The notes: generated by a model not told the origin, from the sequence alone. 64,000 nt of DNA from Planctomycetaceae bacterium UBA2671 (GCA_002359185.1 DEML01000096.1:1-64000), one strand, 5' to 3'; shown: positions 46,476-56,198, numbered from the stretch's first letter. Translations and numbers: made by a program.

Positions 46476-46859
46476 ATGGCGTGGGAAAAATTGAAACATG
46501 CTTTTGCGGTTGGTTCACGAAGCGATCAACCGTTATCTGAAGTTCAGGAACGGATTGTCGACCGGCTTTGTCAGAAAATTCGTGAGCGGCAAATGGTGCC
46601 GGCTGCGGCTGCGTTTCTGGAGTTGTCCCGGCCTTTGAATTACATCGGAGCTCAGGGACTTCACTTCCTTGAACCGTTTGCGACGGCCTTATTTTCACCC
46701 GATGAGTACCGTGAGTTTGCTCTGTTTCTGGAACGTCGGGATGCGATCGATATCCTACAGGAACGGCTCAACCCCGATTTGAGTGGCAAATCCGAATCGA
46801 ATTCACTAGGCTCTGAAAAGATCTCAACCCAGCCCGCGGGTGAAGAATCGTCCCCTTAA
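46476..46859 (+). CDS. Small hypothetical protein, first gene of the GlmL-like operon
   Basis: A 127-residue predicted soluble protein. It contains LSEVQERIVDRLCQKIRERQMVPAA, an amphipathic helical region, and FLELSRPLNYIGAQGLHFLEPFATALF. The C-terminal 25 residues are Ser/Gly-rich. I use the ATG at 46476; an in-frame start at 46443 would lie inside the terminal repeat of the GxxExxY unit. It ends 25 bp before the GlmL-like gene and is likely coupled to it. A similar small protein often precedes this ATPase in related genomes, to my knowledge, but I cannot check that here. Confidence 0.6.
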   Translation: MAWEKLKHAFAVGSRSDQPLSEVQERIVDRLCQKIRERQMVPAAAAFLELSRPLNYIGAQGLHFLEPFATALFSPDEYREFALFLERRDAIDILQERLNPDLSGKSESNSLGSEKISTQPAGEESSP

Positions 46860-46884
46860 ATTGACAACTCCGGTATGGAAACCG

Positions 46885-48708
46885 ATGCCTGTGATTTCTC
46901 CTGACGAGATTAATGTCATCCTGGCGACCGACTGTGGCAGTACGACCACCAAGGCCATCATGATCGAAAAGATCGATGGGCATTATCGTCAGACCTACCG
47001 CGGTGAAGCTCCAACCACTGTTGAAGAACCCGCTGCCAATGTCACGATTGGGGTGGCCAATGCGATCGCGGAAATCGGCGAACTGGCTGGCCGAAAACTA
47101 CTCGATGAAAACAACGAAATCATTCGCCCTGCCCGCGGCAATGAAGGCTGCGACATTTATATCTCCACTTCCAGTGCTGGGGGTGGTTTGCAGATGCTGG
47201 TCTCGGGCGTTGTCCGCGAGATGACCGCTGCTTCTGCCAAACGAGCCGCCTTGGGAGCCGGGGCTATTGTGCTCGACATCATAGCCTCCAACGATAAACG
47301 CAAACCGTACGAACAGATTCAACGCATCCGCGAACTCCGACCCGATATGATCCTCATGGCAGGCGGGACCGACGGTGGGACCGAAAAGCATGTCGTGCAA
47401 CTGGCTGAGTTAATCGCCCCAGCTAAGCCGCAACCTCGTTTCGGCAGCGAATACCGCATGCCCGTAATCTTTGCAGGCAACAAAGAAGCCTGGCCGATGG
47501 TGCGGGATACCTTTGACGATTCCGTTGAACTCTCGCAGGTCGAAAATGTTCGCCCAATTCTCGATCGGGAAAATCTCGGACCTGCTCGGGATATGATTCA
47601 CGATCTGTTTCTCGAACATGTCATGGCTCATGCCCCAGGCTACGATAAGCTGATCGCTTGGACCGATGCCCCGATCATGCCAACGCCGGGAGCGGTCGGA
47701 AATATCCTGAAAACGATTGCCGAGAAATCGGGGATCAATGCGGTTGGTGTCGATATTGGTGGTGCGACAACCGATGTGTTCAGTGTGTTTGATGGCGAAT
47801 TCAATCGAACCGTCAGTGCGAATCTGGGGATGAGTTATTCGATTTCGAATGTCTGTGCCGAAGCAACGATGCCAAATATTTTGCGGTGGGTGCATGTCGA
47901 TATGGACGAACGCGAACTGCGAAATCGCGTCAAAAACAAGATGATTCGCCCGACAACGATTCCACAATCTCTGGAAGCGTTGATCTTTGAACAAGCCGTC
48001 TCGCGGGAAGCATTACGGCTGGCCTACCTGCAACACAAAGAGTTTGCGACAACTCTCAAAGGCGTTCAGCAACAGAGAACCGTCGGGGATCTATTCACCC
48101 AGGATTCCGGCGGCAACTCAATTGTCGACAACATGAAGCTCGATTTGCTGGTCGCGTCTGGCGGAGTTCTTTCCCACGCTCCGCGTATGGAACAGACGGC
48201 TGCCATGCTGATTGATGCGTTCGAACCGGAAGGATTCACCCGACTGGCCAAAGACAGCATCTTTATGATGCCGCATCTGGGTGTGCTCGCTCAGGTTCAT
48301 CCTCAGGCGGCTCTGGAAGTCTTTGAACGGGATTGCCTGATCTATCTGGGAACCTGTATCGCGACTGCGGGTAAACCAGTGCCGAACAAAGTGGCTTTCG
48401 AATACCGCATTACGGGCGATATCACGGCTCAGGGAGAAATTCTGGCAGGAGAACTCAAACGAATTCCGCTGGCAGCCGATCAGGAAGCTCGTGTCAGTAT
48501 TACGCCGCATCGCAAACTGGATGCCGGCAACGGCAAAGGACAGTCCGTTGAGAAAACCGTTCACGGCGGAACGGTTGGCATCATCCTTGATGGACGGGGA
48601 CGTCCTTTACTTGTCGGCGGCGAAACCGGCTACTCACGACAGGATGTTTCACAGTGGGTCGAAGCCCTGAATCTTTATGAAAACGAATCTTTAGTCAGCT
48701 CAAAGTAA
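46885..48708 (+). CDS. GlmL/MutL family ASKHA ATPase
   Basis: A 607-residue protein of the glutamate mutase L family (actin-like ATPase superfamily). It has the phosphate-1 motif ATDCGSTTTKAIMI (15-28), TSSAGGGLQMLVSG, the phosphate-2 motif VGVDIGGATTDVFSV, and an adenosine-like GGVLSHAPR. The name comes from a protein linked to glutamate mutase in clostridia, but no mutase subunit (MutS/MutE) is encoded nearby. Instead it heads a run of a barrel-sandwich protein and four membrane proteins, so an energy-coupling or assembly role in an envelope complex is more likely. The start at 46885 avoids overlap with the preceding gene; a GTG at 46840 is in frame. Confidence 0.85.
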   Translation: MPVISPDEINVILATDCGSTTTKAIMIEKIDGHYRQTYRGEAPTTVEEPAANVTIGVANAIAEIGELAGRKLLDENNEIIRPARGNEGCDIYISTSSAGGGLQMLVSGVVREMTAASAKRAALGAGAIVLDIIASNDKRKPYEQIQRIRELRPDMILMAGGTDGGTEKHVVQLAELIAPAKPQPRFGSEYRMPVIFAGNKEAWPMVRDTFDDSVELSQVENVRPILDRENLGPARDMIHDLFLEHVMAHAPGYDKLIAWTDAPIMPTPGAVGNILKTIAEKSGINAVGVDIGGATTDVFSVFDGEFNRTVSANLGMSYSISNVCAEATMPNILRWVHVDMDERELRNRVKNKMIRPTTIPQSLEALIFEQAVSREALRLAYLQHKEFATTLKGVQQQRTVGDLFTQDSGGNSIVDNMKLDLLVASGGVLSHAPRMEQTAAMLIDAFEPEGFTRLAKDSIFMMPHLGVLAQVHPQAALEVFERDCLIYLGTCIATAGKPVPNKVAFEYRITGDITAQGEILAGELKRIPLAADQEARVSITPHRKLDAGNGKGQSVEKTVHGGTVGIILDGRGRPLLVGGETGYSRQDVSQWVEALNLYENESLVSSK

Positions 48709-48716
48709 TTGCACTG

Positions 48717-49844
48717 ATGGCACACGCATACACACCAGGATTGAAAGTGACCGAATGCACGAACCTGCGGGTCCGTCGCATCCTGCCGATTTCCGGTTCC
48801 GTGCATGTCGAAAAAGGTCAGGATGTTCAAGCCGAAGATGTCGTCGCAGAAGCCCAGATTCCAGGTAACATTTTCCCGATCAATCTCGCGAATCTACTCG
48901 CGACCGCACCGGCAGAGCTTCAAAACTGCATGAAGAAAGAAGTGGGCGATCGCGTTGAGATCGGCGATCTACTCGCAGAATCCAAGGGAATTTTTGGATT
49001 CTTCAAAACGCAATATCATTCCAAATCGGCTGGGGTTCTCGAAGCGGTTTCAAAGATTACCGGACAAGTCATTTTGCGTGGCGCACCAATTCCAGTACAG
49101 GTGAAGGCGTATGTGACTGGCAAAGTCATCGACATCATGCCCGAACATGGCGTGGTGATTGAATCGACGGTCGCATTCATTCAAGGGATTTTCGGAATTG
49201 GAAGTGAAGCCTACGGGCCAATTGCCGTCGCTTGTGAAACTCCCGATGAAATTCTCAGAGCAGAACATATCAAACCGGAGATGTCTGGATGCGTGATCAT
49301 TGGCGGAGCCCGGATGACAAACGAGGCGATAGCCAAAGCGGTAGAAATCGGAGCAGCCGCAGTGATTTCCGGCGGCATTGATGATCAGGACCTCAAGAAT
49401 ATTTTGGGATATGATCTTGGTGTCGCAATCACAGGAACAGAAAATATCGGACCGTCTCTCATTATTACCGAAGGCTTTGGCGATATCGCCATGGCAGAGC
49501 GGACGCATCGATTGCTCTGCTCTCATACTGGACATGCGGCTTCGGTCAATGGAGCCACGCAAATTCGAGCCGGTGTGATGCGACCGGAAATTGTGATTCC
49601 CCTCGATCAAACCCACTCCAGCGATACGATTGATGAAGGTGTTGTTGAAGGAATTCTCGAGCCCGGCGTCACCATTCGACTGATTCGCGACCCCTATTTT
49701 GGCCGGATCGGTCAGGTCGCCACTTTACCATCCGAACCACAGGTTCTGGGCTCGGGTTCAAAAGCGCGAGTCCTCACAGTCACCTGCGAAAATGGTGAAG
49801 AAATCCTCGTTCCACGAGCCAATGTCGAAATCATCGCAGATTGA
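48717..49844 (+). CDS. Barrel-sandwich-hybrid protein with C-terminal KOW-like segment
   Basis: A 375-residue predicted cytosolic protein. Residues about 25-180 contain two biotinyl/lipoyl-like half-barrels (VHVEKGQDVQAEDVVAEAQ, VGDRVEIGDLLAES, GVLEAVSKITGQVILRG, GKVIDIMPEHGVVIE). The middle part is alpha/beta and Gly-rich (GCVIIGGARMTNEAIAKAVE, ITEGFGDIAMAERTHRLL). The end, GRIGQVATLPSEPQVLGSGS-x-RVLTV and VPRANVEII, resembles a KOW/SH3-like barrel. There is no MKM lipoylation site. It sits 8 bp after the ATPase gene, so the two probably form a complex. Confidence 0.7.
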   Translation: MAHAYTPGLKVTECTNLRVRRILPISGSVHVEKGQDVQAEDVVAEAQIPGNIFPINLANLLATAPAELQNCMKKEVGDRVEIGDLLAESKGIFGFFKTQYHSKSAGVLEAVSKITGQVILRGAPIPVQVKAYVTGKVIDIMPEHGVVIESTVAFIQGIFGIGSEAYGPIAVACETPDEILRAEHIKPEMSGCVIIGGARMTNEAIAKAVEIGAAAVISGGIDDQDLKNILGYDLGVAITGTENIGPSLIITEGFGDIAMAERTHRLLCSHTGHAASVNGATQIRAGVMRPEIVIPLDQTHSSDTIDEGVVEGILEPGVTIRLIRDPYFGRIGQVATLPSEPQVLGSGSKARVLTVTCENGEEILVPRANVEIIAD

Positions 49845-49856
49845 ATTGAAGCTCAT

Positions 49857-51167
49857 ATGCAAACATCATTCTTACATATTCTGAAAGCAATCGCCTGCAG
49901 TCTTTCGATAGTGCTGCTCTCGGCGATCATAGCGAATGGTCAAGAAGCAGAGCCTGATCAGCCAGCAAACGTCAAAGAATTAATCATCAAGGATCGTGAC
50001 TGGGATAACGGCGATTCTTTAATCGTGACAGTCCCGCTTTCTGATTTCTATTTTAAAAAGCTTCAGGACCTGGAACAGGCCGATGGTCATCTATTAATCG
50101 GCATGTCAGAAGAGTATGGCGGAGCCTATCGGCCAGTCAGTCAGTTTCCGCCGAATGATGGTACCTGGGAATTTGACGAAGAAGAGAAAACACTTTCCGG
50201 TCGAGTTTCAAGTTTAACGCGACACTCTCACTATTACTTTCGGGCTTCCTGGGAACCGGAGGAGGGCGATTTAACTTTGCTGGCCGAATCGACCGAGCCC
50301 ATGCAGTCTAAACGGCAATGGTTTATTGGAGAGAAACGGAATCTGGCGTTTGTCGGTTTTGTAATTTGCGGGTCCGTTATCTTCTTTATTGAAATTGCTA
50401 AACGTGGTCGCCCGTTGAAGGTGCGAAAAATCGCGGGTTTGAATGCCGTCGATGAAGCAGTTGGTCGGGCTACAGAAATGGGACGCTCAGTTTTGTTTGT
50501 TCCCGGTATTCAGGATTTGAACGACATTCAGACCATCGCAGGTTTGAATATTCTTTCTCACGTCGCCAAAACAGCGGCTGAGTTTGATGCTGATGTCGAA
50601 GTTCCCACCTCTCGGGCACTTGTCATGACAGCTGCCCGAGAAACGCTACAAGGTTCATATCTCTCAGCTGGCCGCCCCGATGCTTATAATCCTGATCTGG
50701 CTTATTACGTGACCGACGAACAATTTGGATATGTCGCAGCCGTTTCCGGTAGTATGGTTCGCGAACAACCCGCGGCTTGTTTTTACATGGGTGCCTTCTA
50801 TGCCGAGTCGCTGATTCTCGCAGAGACGGGCAATTCCATTGGGGCAATTCAAGTGGCTGGAACAGCCGAGCCTTCTCAGTTGCCGTTCTTTGTAGCCGCC
50901 TGCGATTACACGTTGATTGGTGAAGAACTTTTTGCCGCATCGGCTTATCTGTCCGGTGCTCCCGAAGAACTGGGCAGTCTGAAAGGGCAGGATGTCGGTA
51001 AAATCATTGTGGCGATTGGCATCATCACGGGTTGCATCGCAGCGACGATTGACCAACCCTTTTCTTTTGTTCTGACCTTTGTTTTGATCGCAACTGCTAT
51101 TCTGCTGGGTGTCTGGTGGATCTTATCACGCGAGACGTCACAACCTTCATTGCATACACCTGGCTAA
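49857..51167 (+). CDS. DUF6754-like membrane protein
   Basis: A 436-residue protein with an N-terminal signal or anchor (about 5-27) and an FN3-like exterior domain (about 35-145; LIIKDRDWDNGDSLIVTVPL). A span at about 162-180 follows, then a conserved cytosolic domain (IAGLNAVDEAVGRATEMGRS, VPGIQDLNDIQTIAGLNILSHVAKTA broken here to the limit, VPTSRALVMTAARE) and two C-terminal spans (about 382-400 and 404-424). The cytosolic domain matches what I know as DUF6754, usually found beside GlmL-like ATPases. Its N-terminus follows the barrel-sandwich gene by 12 bp. Function is unknown. Confidence 0.7.
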   Translation: MQTSFLHILKAIACSLSIVLLSAIIANGQEAEPDQPANVKELIIKDRDWDNGDSLIVTVPLSDFYFKKLQDLEQADGHLLIGMSEEYGGAYRPVSQFPPNDGTWEFDEEEKTLSGRVSSLTRHSHYYFRASWEPEEGDLTLLAESTEPMQSKRQWFIGEKRNLAFVGFVICGSVIFFIEIAKRGRPLKVRKIAGLNAVDEAVGRATEMGRSVLFVPGIQDLNDIQTIAGLNILSHVAKTAAEFDADVEVPTSRALVMTAARETLQGSYLSAGRPDAYNPDLAYYVTDEQFGYVAAVSGSMVREQPAACFYMGAFYAESLILAETGNSIGAIQVAGTAEPSQLPFFVAACDYTLIGEELFAASAYLSGAPEELGSLKGQDVGKIIVAIGIITGCIAATIDQPFSFVLTFVLIATAILLGVWWILSRETSQPSLHTPG

Positions 51168-51228
51168 AGAATTCGAAGCCTCATGATTAAAATCCATTTC
51201 ATAAATAGTATATCAGGAGCCTGAACGA

Positions 51229-53073
51229 GTGAGACGTACGGTTCCATTATTAATAGCCGCGATTTGCGGTATCGTCCTGATTGTCACCGCCTTCATCCCC
51301 GCAACAGTCAGCTGGGGTGAGACGGCTGCGGTCTGGTTCGATATTCTCGCCGCAATTGCATTTATTCTGGGCGGAGGAAATCTGCTCAAAATTCACCTGC
51401 GGCGCGTCAGCGATCAATCTGAAGGCTGGGCCTATTCGCTGATTACCGTAGTCACCTTTCTGCTGACGCTCGGTGTCGGATTATTCAAACTGGGAATCAG
51501 CCCGGGCAGTGATCAGGAATTTTATGGTGAGACATTCGCGCATTTGACCGTCGAACAAATGCCGGAAGAACTGACTTTCGATTTGCCGGTCAGTCTGGCT
51601 GCAGAATTACTGGACGAGGAAATTCCAGCTTCTGTCCGACAGCAATTTTCTGTTAAGATTGAAGACAAAACCGTTACACAACTTCGTTTTCGCGGTTGGA
51701 TGAATGGTGGACAACGTCAGGATTTATTGAACCTGCATCAGAAACTCGACTGGCAATGTGCGATTGAACAACTGGCTGATCTAGCCGCCATTCCCGATCA
51801 GTTGGCTGGGGAAGTCCGTTATCTCCCTGACCATCGCGCCCTCTCCGTTTCCGGCTCTCTCAATGAAGAAGAGGAAACATTTCTGCGAAACATCTCCGAT
51901 TCCCAATCCTGGCAACGGGCGACCGACCGGCTGGTCGAACGAAGTCGAGCTGTCACAAGTTATCCGATCTCCACTCCTCCTGAAAGTTTCCTGGTTCCGC
52001 AAAGTTATGAGGATCGCATCATCCTCACCGAAAATAATATCGATGTTATTGGCCCCGTTGGTCCGGAAATGAAAGCCGCCCTGGTCGATGTCTTTCCCCG
52101 AACACGACCATTCACAGAGGAGCAGGTTCAGCAATATGTCGACGAACTGGCTGCTCTTCCGGGAGGCTTGACGGACGTCCAGAAAAACACAACAGCCGGA
52201 TTATTAAAGAGCGACTGGACTGCCGATCAACTCATTGCCGCTCTCAATGATGCAGGCGTTCGTCAGGAGCGGACGAAATCAGCCTGTGAATTATTGGCTG
52301 AGATGCAGGCTGGCGAGAAGAATCTGCAGTTGACTGTCCCGCCGACGGAACCCGACGTCACCTTGAATGCAGCTCAGGAAGACTACATCCAGCAAACAGT
52401 CTCCAATTCTGATTCCGATTTGTCCGCGATGGTTCAAACTCTCTCAACTCTTGGTGACTGGCTGCCTGCTCAGGAAGCTGCTTTGCAATCGTTCCTGCAG
52501 AAAACACCCACAATCCCCATGCGAAACCGTCTGATTGCCTCGGCTTTGATCACGGGAGGAGAAACTCTTTCCGAAGAACAATTTGAGTTTCTACTGGCCG
52601 GTTATCGAGAACAGCACAACTGGCAGGAGCAGATGTACGGACTGATGGTCAAATCTCATCAGGTTAAGTATCCCTGGTCGGGCGAATATATCGCAGTCGG
52701 CTCACCGTTCTGGTGGTCCTACGAATATGCGTTCAAACCGCTGACCGCAACGATGTTTTCACTCCTGGCATTTTATGTTGCCTCGGCTGCCTTTCGTGCC
52801 TTCCGTGCCAAAAACTTCGAAGCGTTGCTCTTACTGGGCACGGCCTTCATCATCCTTCTGGGACGAACCTTTGCCGGCGTCATGCTGACCAGTGGCTTAC
52901 CCGAATCCCTTTCAGCATTCCGGTTAGAGAATATTACAATGTTTATCATGTCGATCATCAATACAGCCGGGAACCGAGCGATCATGATCGGCATCTCCCT
53001 CGGAATTGTCTCGACATCTTTGAAAATCCTGCTGGGAGTCGACCGCTCCTATCTGGGTTCAGGAGATGAGTAG
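51229..53073 (+). CDS. Polytopic membrane protein with large loop domain
   Basis: A 614-residue protein. Three N-terminal spans (about 5-24, 33-52, 68-88) are followed by a soluble domain of about 410 residues, mostly helical with repeated Glu/Gln/Leu-rich segments (LSEEQFEFLLAGYREQHNW, VQQYVDELAALPGGLTDVQ). Three C-terminal spans follow (about 508-528, 535-555, 570-597). The GTG start at 51229 has AGGAG at a good distance. I recognise no named family. It is part of the GlmL-like operon and probably a membrane subunit of its complex. Confidence 0.65.
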   Translation: MRRTVPLLIAAICGIVLIVTAFIPATVSWGETAAVWFDILAAIAFILGGGNLLKIHLRRVSDQSEGWAYSLITVVTFLLTLGVGLFKLGISPGSDQEFYGETFAHLTVEQMPEELTFDLPVSLAAELLDEEIPASVRQQFSVKIEDKTVTQLRFRGWMNGGQRQDLLNLHQKLDWQCAIEQLADLAAIPDQLAGEVRYLPDHRALSVSGSLNEEEETFLRNISDSQSWQRATDRLVERSRAVTSYPISTPPESFLVPQSYEDRIILTENNIDVIGPVGPEMKAALVDVFPRTRPFTEEQVQQYVDELAALPGGLTDVQKNTTAGLLKSDWTADQLIAALNDAGVRQERTKSACELLAEMQAGEKNLQLTVPPTEPDVTLNAAQEDYIQQTVSNSDSDLSAMVQTLSTLGDWLPAQEAALQSFLQKTPTIPMRNRLIASALITGGETLSEEQFEFLLAGYREQHNWQEQMYGLMVKSHQVKYPWSGEYIAVGSPFWWSYEYAFKPLTATMFSLLAFYVASAAFRAFRAKNFEALLLLGTAFIILLGRTFAGVMLTSGLPESLSAFRLENITMFIMSIINTAGNRAIMIGISLGIVSTSLKILLGVDRSYLGSGDE

Positions 53074-53201
53074 TGGCTAGTGATGAGAGGCCAGAGGCCA
53101 GTGTAATTATCTTTCTCAAATCGTTGAATCGTAATTATTGTTGAGAGTTCACATTCCGAAACCCGAATACCGCAACCCGATTAATCTGTTGAGAGAGTTC
53201 C

Positions 53202-54074
53202 TTGAAACAAATCATCATTAACAAGCTGGCTAATTTGGATCGTCGCTGGGTTTTCCTGTCGATGTTGCTCGCGGTGGCGATTCCAATTCTACTTGGCCTG
53301 GAATTTCCGGAAACTCCCACTCAGCAGGCCATAAATGTCTTTGACGAAGTCGAACGACTTAAAGAGGGAGATCGTGTGCTGCTCGCGCTCGATTACGATC
53401 CGAGTTCCGAGGGAGAGTTGAGTCCAATGGCGACTTCTTTCGTGCTCCATTGTGCGAAGAAGAAAGTTAAAATGTATTTTCTGACTCTCTACCCGGGTGG
53501 ACCGCCGATGATTCAGCAGGCGATTCAACGAGTTATCCTAACCGACTTTCCGAATCTCGTGTATGGAGAAGATTATGTCGATCTCGGATACAAGCCGGGT
53601 TACGAGGGAGTGGTGAAAGTCATCATCACGAATCTGCGGGAACTTTATACAACCGATGCCCGAGGCACGAATATCGATCAGATTCCGATGTGTCAGGGCG
53701 TGGAAAGTATTCAGGATATGGATTTACTCATCGCGGTCTCAGCCGGTTATCCAGGTTGTAAAGAGTGGGTGCAGTATGCAAAAACCCCCTTCCCCGACAA
53801 AATCAACCTTGTTGCTGGTGTCACCGGTGTGCAGGCTCCTTACCTTTATCCCTACGTCCCTAAACAATTGATTGGATTGCTGGGAGCCATTAAAGGGGCA
53901 GCTGAATATGAAACGCTCGTGGTCGGCAAATATATCGAAGGCGAGCCGAAAGCCGTTTATCAGGAAGGTCGGCGGCGAATGGGACCGCAACTGGTGGCTC
54001 ACCTGTTGATGGTCTTTTTGATTATCGCAGGGAACACCCTCTACTTCCTGCAATCTTCTCACAAAAAATCCTGA
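53202..54074 (+). CDS. Membrane-anchored alpha/beta protein of the GlmL-like operon
   Basis: A 290-residue protein with an N-terminal span (about 16-34, VFLSMLLAVAIPILLGL) and a C-terminal span (about 262-282, LVAHLLMVFLIIAGNTLYFL) around an alpha/beta domain. That domain has VLLALDYDPSSEGELSPMA, KVKMYFLTLYPGGPPMIQQA and VVKVIITNLRELYTTDARG. Start is TTG at 53202 with GAGAG upstream. The last residues precede the next ATG by 21 bp. No family is recognised; it is a probable subunit of the same complex. Confidence 0.65.
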   Translation: MKQIIINKLANLDRRWVFLSMLLAVAIPILLGLEFPETPTQQAINVFDEVERLKEGDRVLLALDYDPSSEGELSPMATSFVLHCAKKKVKMYFLTLYPGGPPMIQQAIQRVILTDFPNLVYGEDYVDLGYKPGYEGVVKVIITNLRELYTTDARGTNIDQIPMCQGVESIQDMDLLIAVSAGYPGCKEWVQYAKTPFPDKINLVAGVTGVQAPYLYPYVPKQLIGLLGAIKGAAEYETLVVGKYIEGEPKAVYQEGRRRMGPQLVAHLLMVFLIIAGNTLYFLQSSHKKS

Positions 54075-54095
54075 GTGTTGGAAAGTCAATTTACA

Positions 54096-54956
54096 ATGAC
54101 AGAACGGACTGTCTGGACAATTCTGATTCTGGCAATGATTGCCATGGCGTTTTCGAGGACGATGTTTGATCCTTCGCAAAGTGCCGGTCGTGAATATGTG
54201 AAACAGGTTGATGGCGAATGGGTCAAAGCCGATTTAATCGATCGCAATGCGGGCATCGCAGAGGTCAGTTACGACCGCACTGCGGGATTGTGGATCGCGG
54301 CTGTTTTCACGCTTTGTATTTTTTCATTCATGTATCGCGATAATCCCTTCTATAAGGTGGCCGAATCCACTGTTGTGGGTGTCTCTGCGGCTTACTATAT
54401 GGTGGTCGGTTTCTGGTCGACGCTCGTACCGAATCTATTCGCGAAATTGATGCCAGGTGTGATTCAGCAATGGGCCATGCCCGGGTTATCACCAGAAATC
54501 GAACCTACTGGCATTTACTACATTGTCCCACTAATCCTGGGCATCATGCTATTGATGCGACTGGTACCGAGCATGAGCTGGATCTCCCTCTGGCCGTTGG
54601 CATTCATCATTGGAACGACTGCCGGATTACGCATGATTGCCTATCTCGAAGCGGATTTTTTAAGTCAGATCGAAAACAGTTTTGTCCCGCTGATTGTCTT
54701 CACCGAAACCGGAATCGACTACTGGCAATCGTTCCAGAACACGTTCATGATCGTCAGCATCCTCTCGTGCCTGGTGTACTTCTTCTTCTCGATCGAGCAC
54801 AAGGGCGCAGTAGCCGGTGTTTCAAAATTCGGCATCTGGATTCTGATGATGACCTTCGGAGCGATGTTCGGCATGACCGTCATGGGGCGTATCGCTCTAC
54901 TGGCTATTCGACTCGAATTCCTGTTCCGCGAGTGGATGAATATTCGGCCTTATTAA
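54096..54956 (+). CDS. Polytopic membrane protein, last gene of the GlmL-like operon
   Basis: A 286-residue integral membrane protein with about seven to eight hydrophobic segments (for example TVWTILILAMIAMAFS, GLWIAAVFTLCIFSFMY, GIYYIVPLILGIMLLMRLV, WISLWPLAFIIGTTAGL, FGIWILMMTFGAMFGMTVMG). One short exterior loop carries REYVKQVDGEWVKADLI. It has no recognised transporter motif. The ATG at 54096 is preferred over a GTG at 54075. It is directly followed by a short repeat element. Confidence 0.65.
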   Translation: MTERTVWTILILAMIAMAFSRTMFDPSQSAGREYVKQVDGEWVKADLIDRNAGIAEVSYDRTAGLWIAAVFTLCIFSFMYRDNPFYKVAESTVVGVSAAYYMVVGFWSTLVPNLFAKLMPGVIQQWAMPGLSPEIEPTGIYYIVPLILGIMLLMRLVPSMSWISLWPLAFIIGTTAGLRMIAYLEADFLSQIENSFVPLIVFTETGIDYWQSFQNTFMIVSILSCLVYFFFSIEHKGAVAGVSKFGIWILMMTFGAMFGMTVMGRIALLAIRLEFLFREWMNIRPY

Positions 54957-54993
54957 GATATTTTATTATCGTAACTCGGGCATTGCTATTCAT

Positions 54994-55188
54994 TTTTGAA
55001 CCACGGATGGACACGGATAATCACGGATTTTTGTGGCAATGTTGAATTCCATGTTGGTCTCGAAAAAAATATTGGGAGAGTATTTTTGTCAGGGTTCATT
55101 TTAAGAACGGCAATCAATAGAAGTTACGAACAGTCACTGACATCCGTGTAAATCCGTGTAAATCCGTGTCCATCCGTGGTTCAAAAAT
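54994..55188. mobile_element. Short GxxExxY-type element without a gene (MITE-like)
   Basis: About 195 bp with inverted ends: the left starts TTGAACCACGGATGGACACG and the right ends GTCCATCCGTGGTTCAA, the latter preceded by three tandem ATCCGTGTAA-like units. The ends match those of the 45917-46453 unit, but the GxxExxY gene is absent. It looks like an internally deleted derivative. Confidence 0.7.
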
Positions 55189-55244
55189 ATTCAAACAAAG
55201 ACTGACCTGCACATTCAACAAATACACTTCTGATGGAAAATTCC

Positions 55245-56198
55245 ATGTCACGGCTATTGCTTCTTTTGAGTTGCCTGATCGCTCTGTTAGCCTTAACGGC
55301 TTGTTCGCAACAATCGCCTGCTCAGGAAATCACAATCGGGTTCTGGAATGTTCAGAACCTGCTCGATGAGTTTGACGATCCGCTTCTCCCTTATGATGAG
55401 AAATTTTCGCCCAGTTCAGTTCAGGAACGGCTCGGCAAAGATGCAGAGGTGATTCGCAGCCTCAATGCAGATATCATCGGTCTTGCAGAAGTCGAAAATG
55501 CTTCCATCCTGAAGCGACTGGTCTCCGGGTATCTTTCGAAGAACGGCTACGACTATTACGCCCTGCTCGAAGGAGACGACCCCCGCGGAATCGATTGTGC
55601 GATTATCAGTCGGTTTCCATTTCTGGCTCGCAGTGTCGATATCCCGGATCTGCCTCGCGATTTACTCGTCGCGAGATTTGCCTCCAATGGAACTCCATTT
55701 TATGTCGTTGTCTGTCACTGGAAGAGCCGTCGGGATGGCAATAATGAAGACGTTCGTTTGAGCTGTACCAAAGCCTCGGCAACATGCGTGAAAGAGATCA
55801 TTACCAGTTACGAAGGTCGGACGGTTCCCGTGGTATTGGTTGGAGACTTCAATGATACACCACAGAATCAGTCCCTGAAATATCTGGAACAGCAGGGACT
55901 GACGAATACGATGCTCAGTATTCCTGAAGATGCTCGCTGGACAATCGGATATTTCAACCGCGATGAGAACAATATGGATCTGGATTGTTTCGATCAAATT
56001 CTCATCAATGCCTCTGCCAGACAGGGCGACATACTCCGCTGGAAAAGTACGAAAGTGCACCGACCGAATTTCATGATCAATGATCGTCGGGCTTTCAATG
56101 GCGTGAAAATACCACTCCCCATTGACGACTATAACGAACGCATCGGCTATTCCGATCACTTCCCGGTTGTCGCCACCTTTGAACTTGTTCAGCCATAG
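55245..56198 (+). CDS. Endonuclease/exonuclease/phosphatase (EEP) family lipoprotein
   Basis: A 317-residue exported lipoprotein with lipobox LTAC (Cys20). The EEP fold motifs are all present: IGFWNVQNLLDE, IIGLAEVEN (metal Glu), GIDCAIISRFPF, VVCHWKSRRDG (His), VVLVGDFNDTP (Asp/Asn) and YSDHFPVVATF (Asp-His). It should be a metal-dependent phosphoesterase or nuclease working outside the cytosol, perhaps in scavenging DNA or phosphate. The ATG at 55245 has GGAAA upstream; one 12 bases earlier is also possible. Confidence 0.85.
   Translation: MSRLLLLLSCLIALLALTACSQQSPAQEITIGFWNVQNLLDEFDDPLLPYDEKFSPSSVQERLGKDAEVIRSLNADIIGLAEVENASILKRLVSGYLSKNGYDYYALLEGDDPRGIDCAIISRFPFLARSVDIPDLPRDLLVARFASNGTPFYVVVCHWKSRRDGNNEDVRLSCTKASATCVKEIITSYEGRTVPVVLVGDFNDTPQNQSLKYLEQQGLTNTMLSIPEDARWTIGYFNRDENNMDLDCFDQILINASARQGDILRWKSTKVHRPNFMINDRRAFNGVKIPLPIDDYNERIGYSDHFPVVATFELVQP

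Noticed and set aside
46885..48708. A working glutamate mutase pathway
   Set aside because: Only the L-type ATPase is present; no B12-binding or catalytic mutase subunit is encoded in the window.
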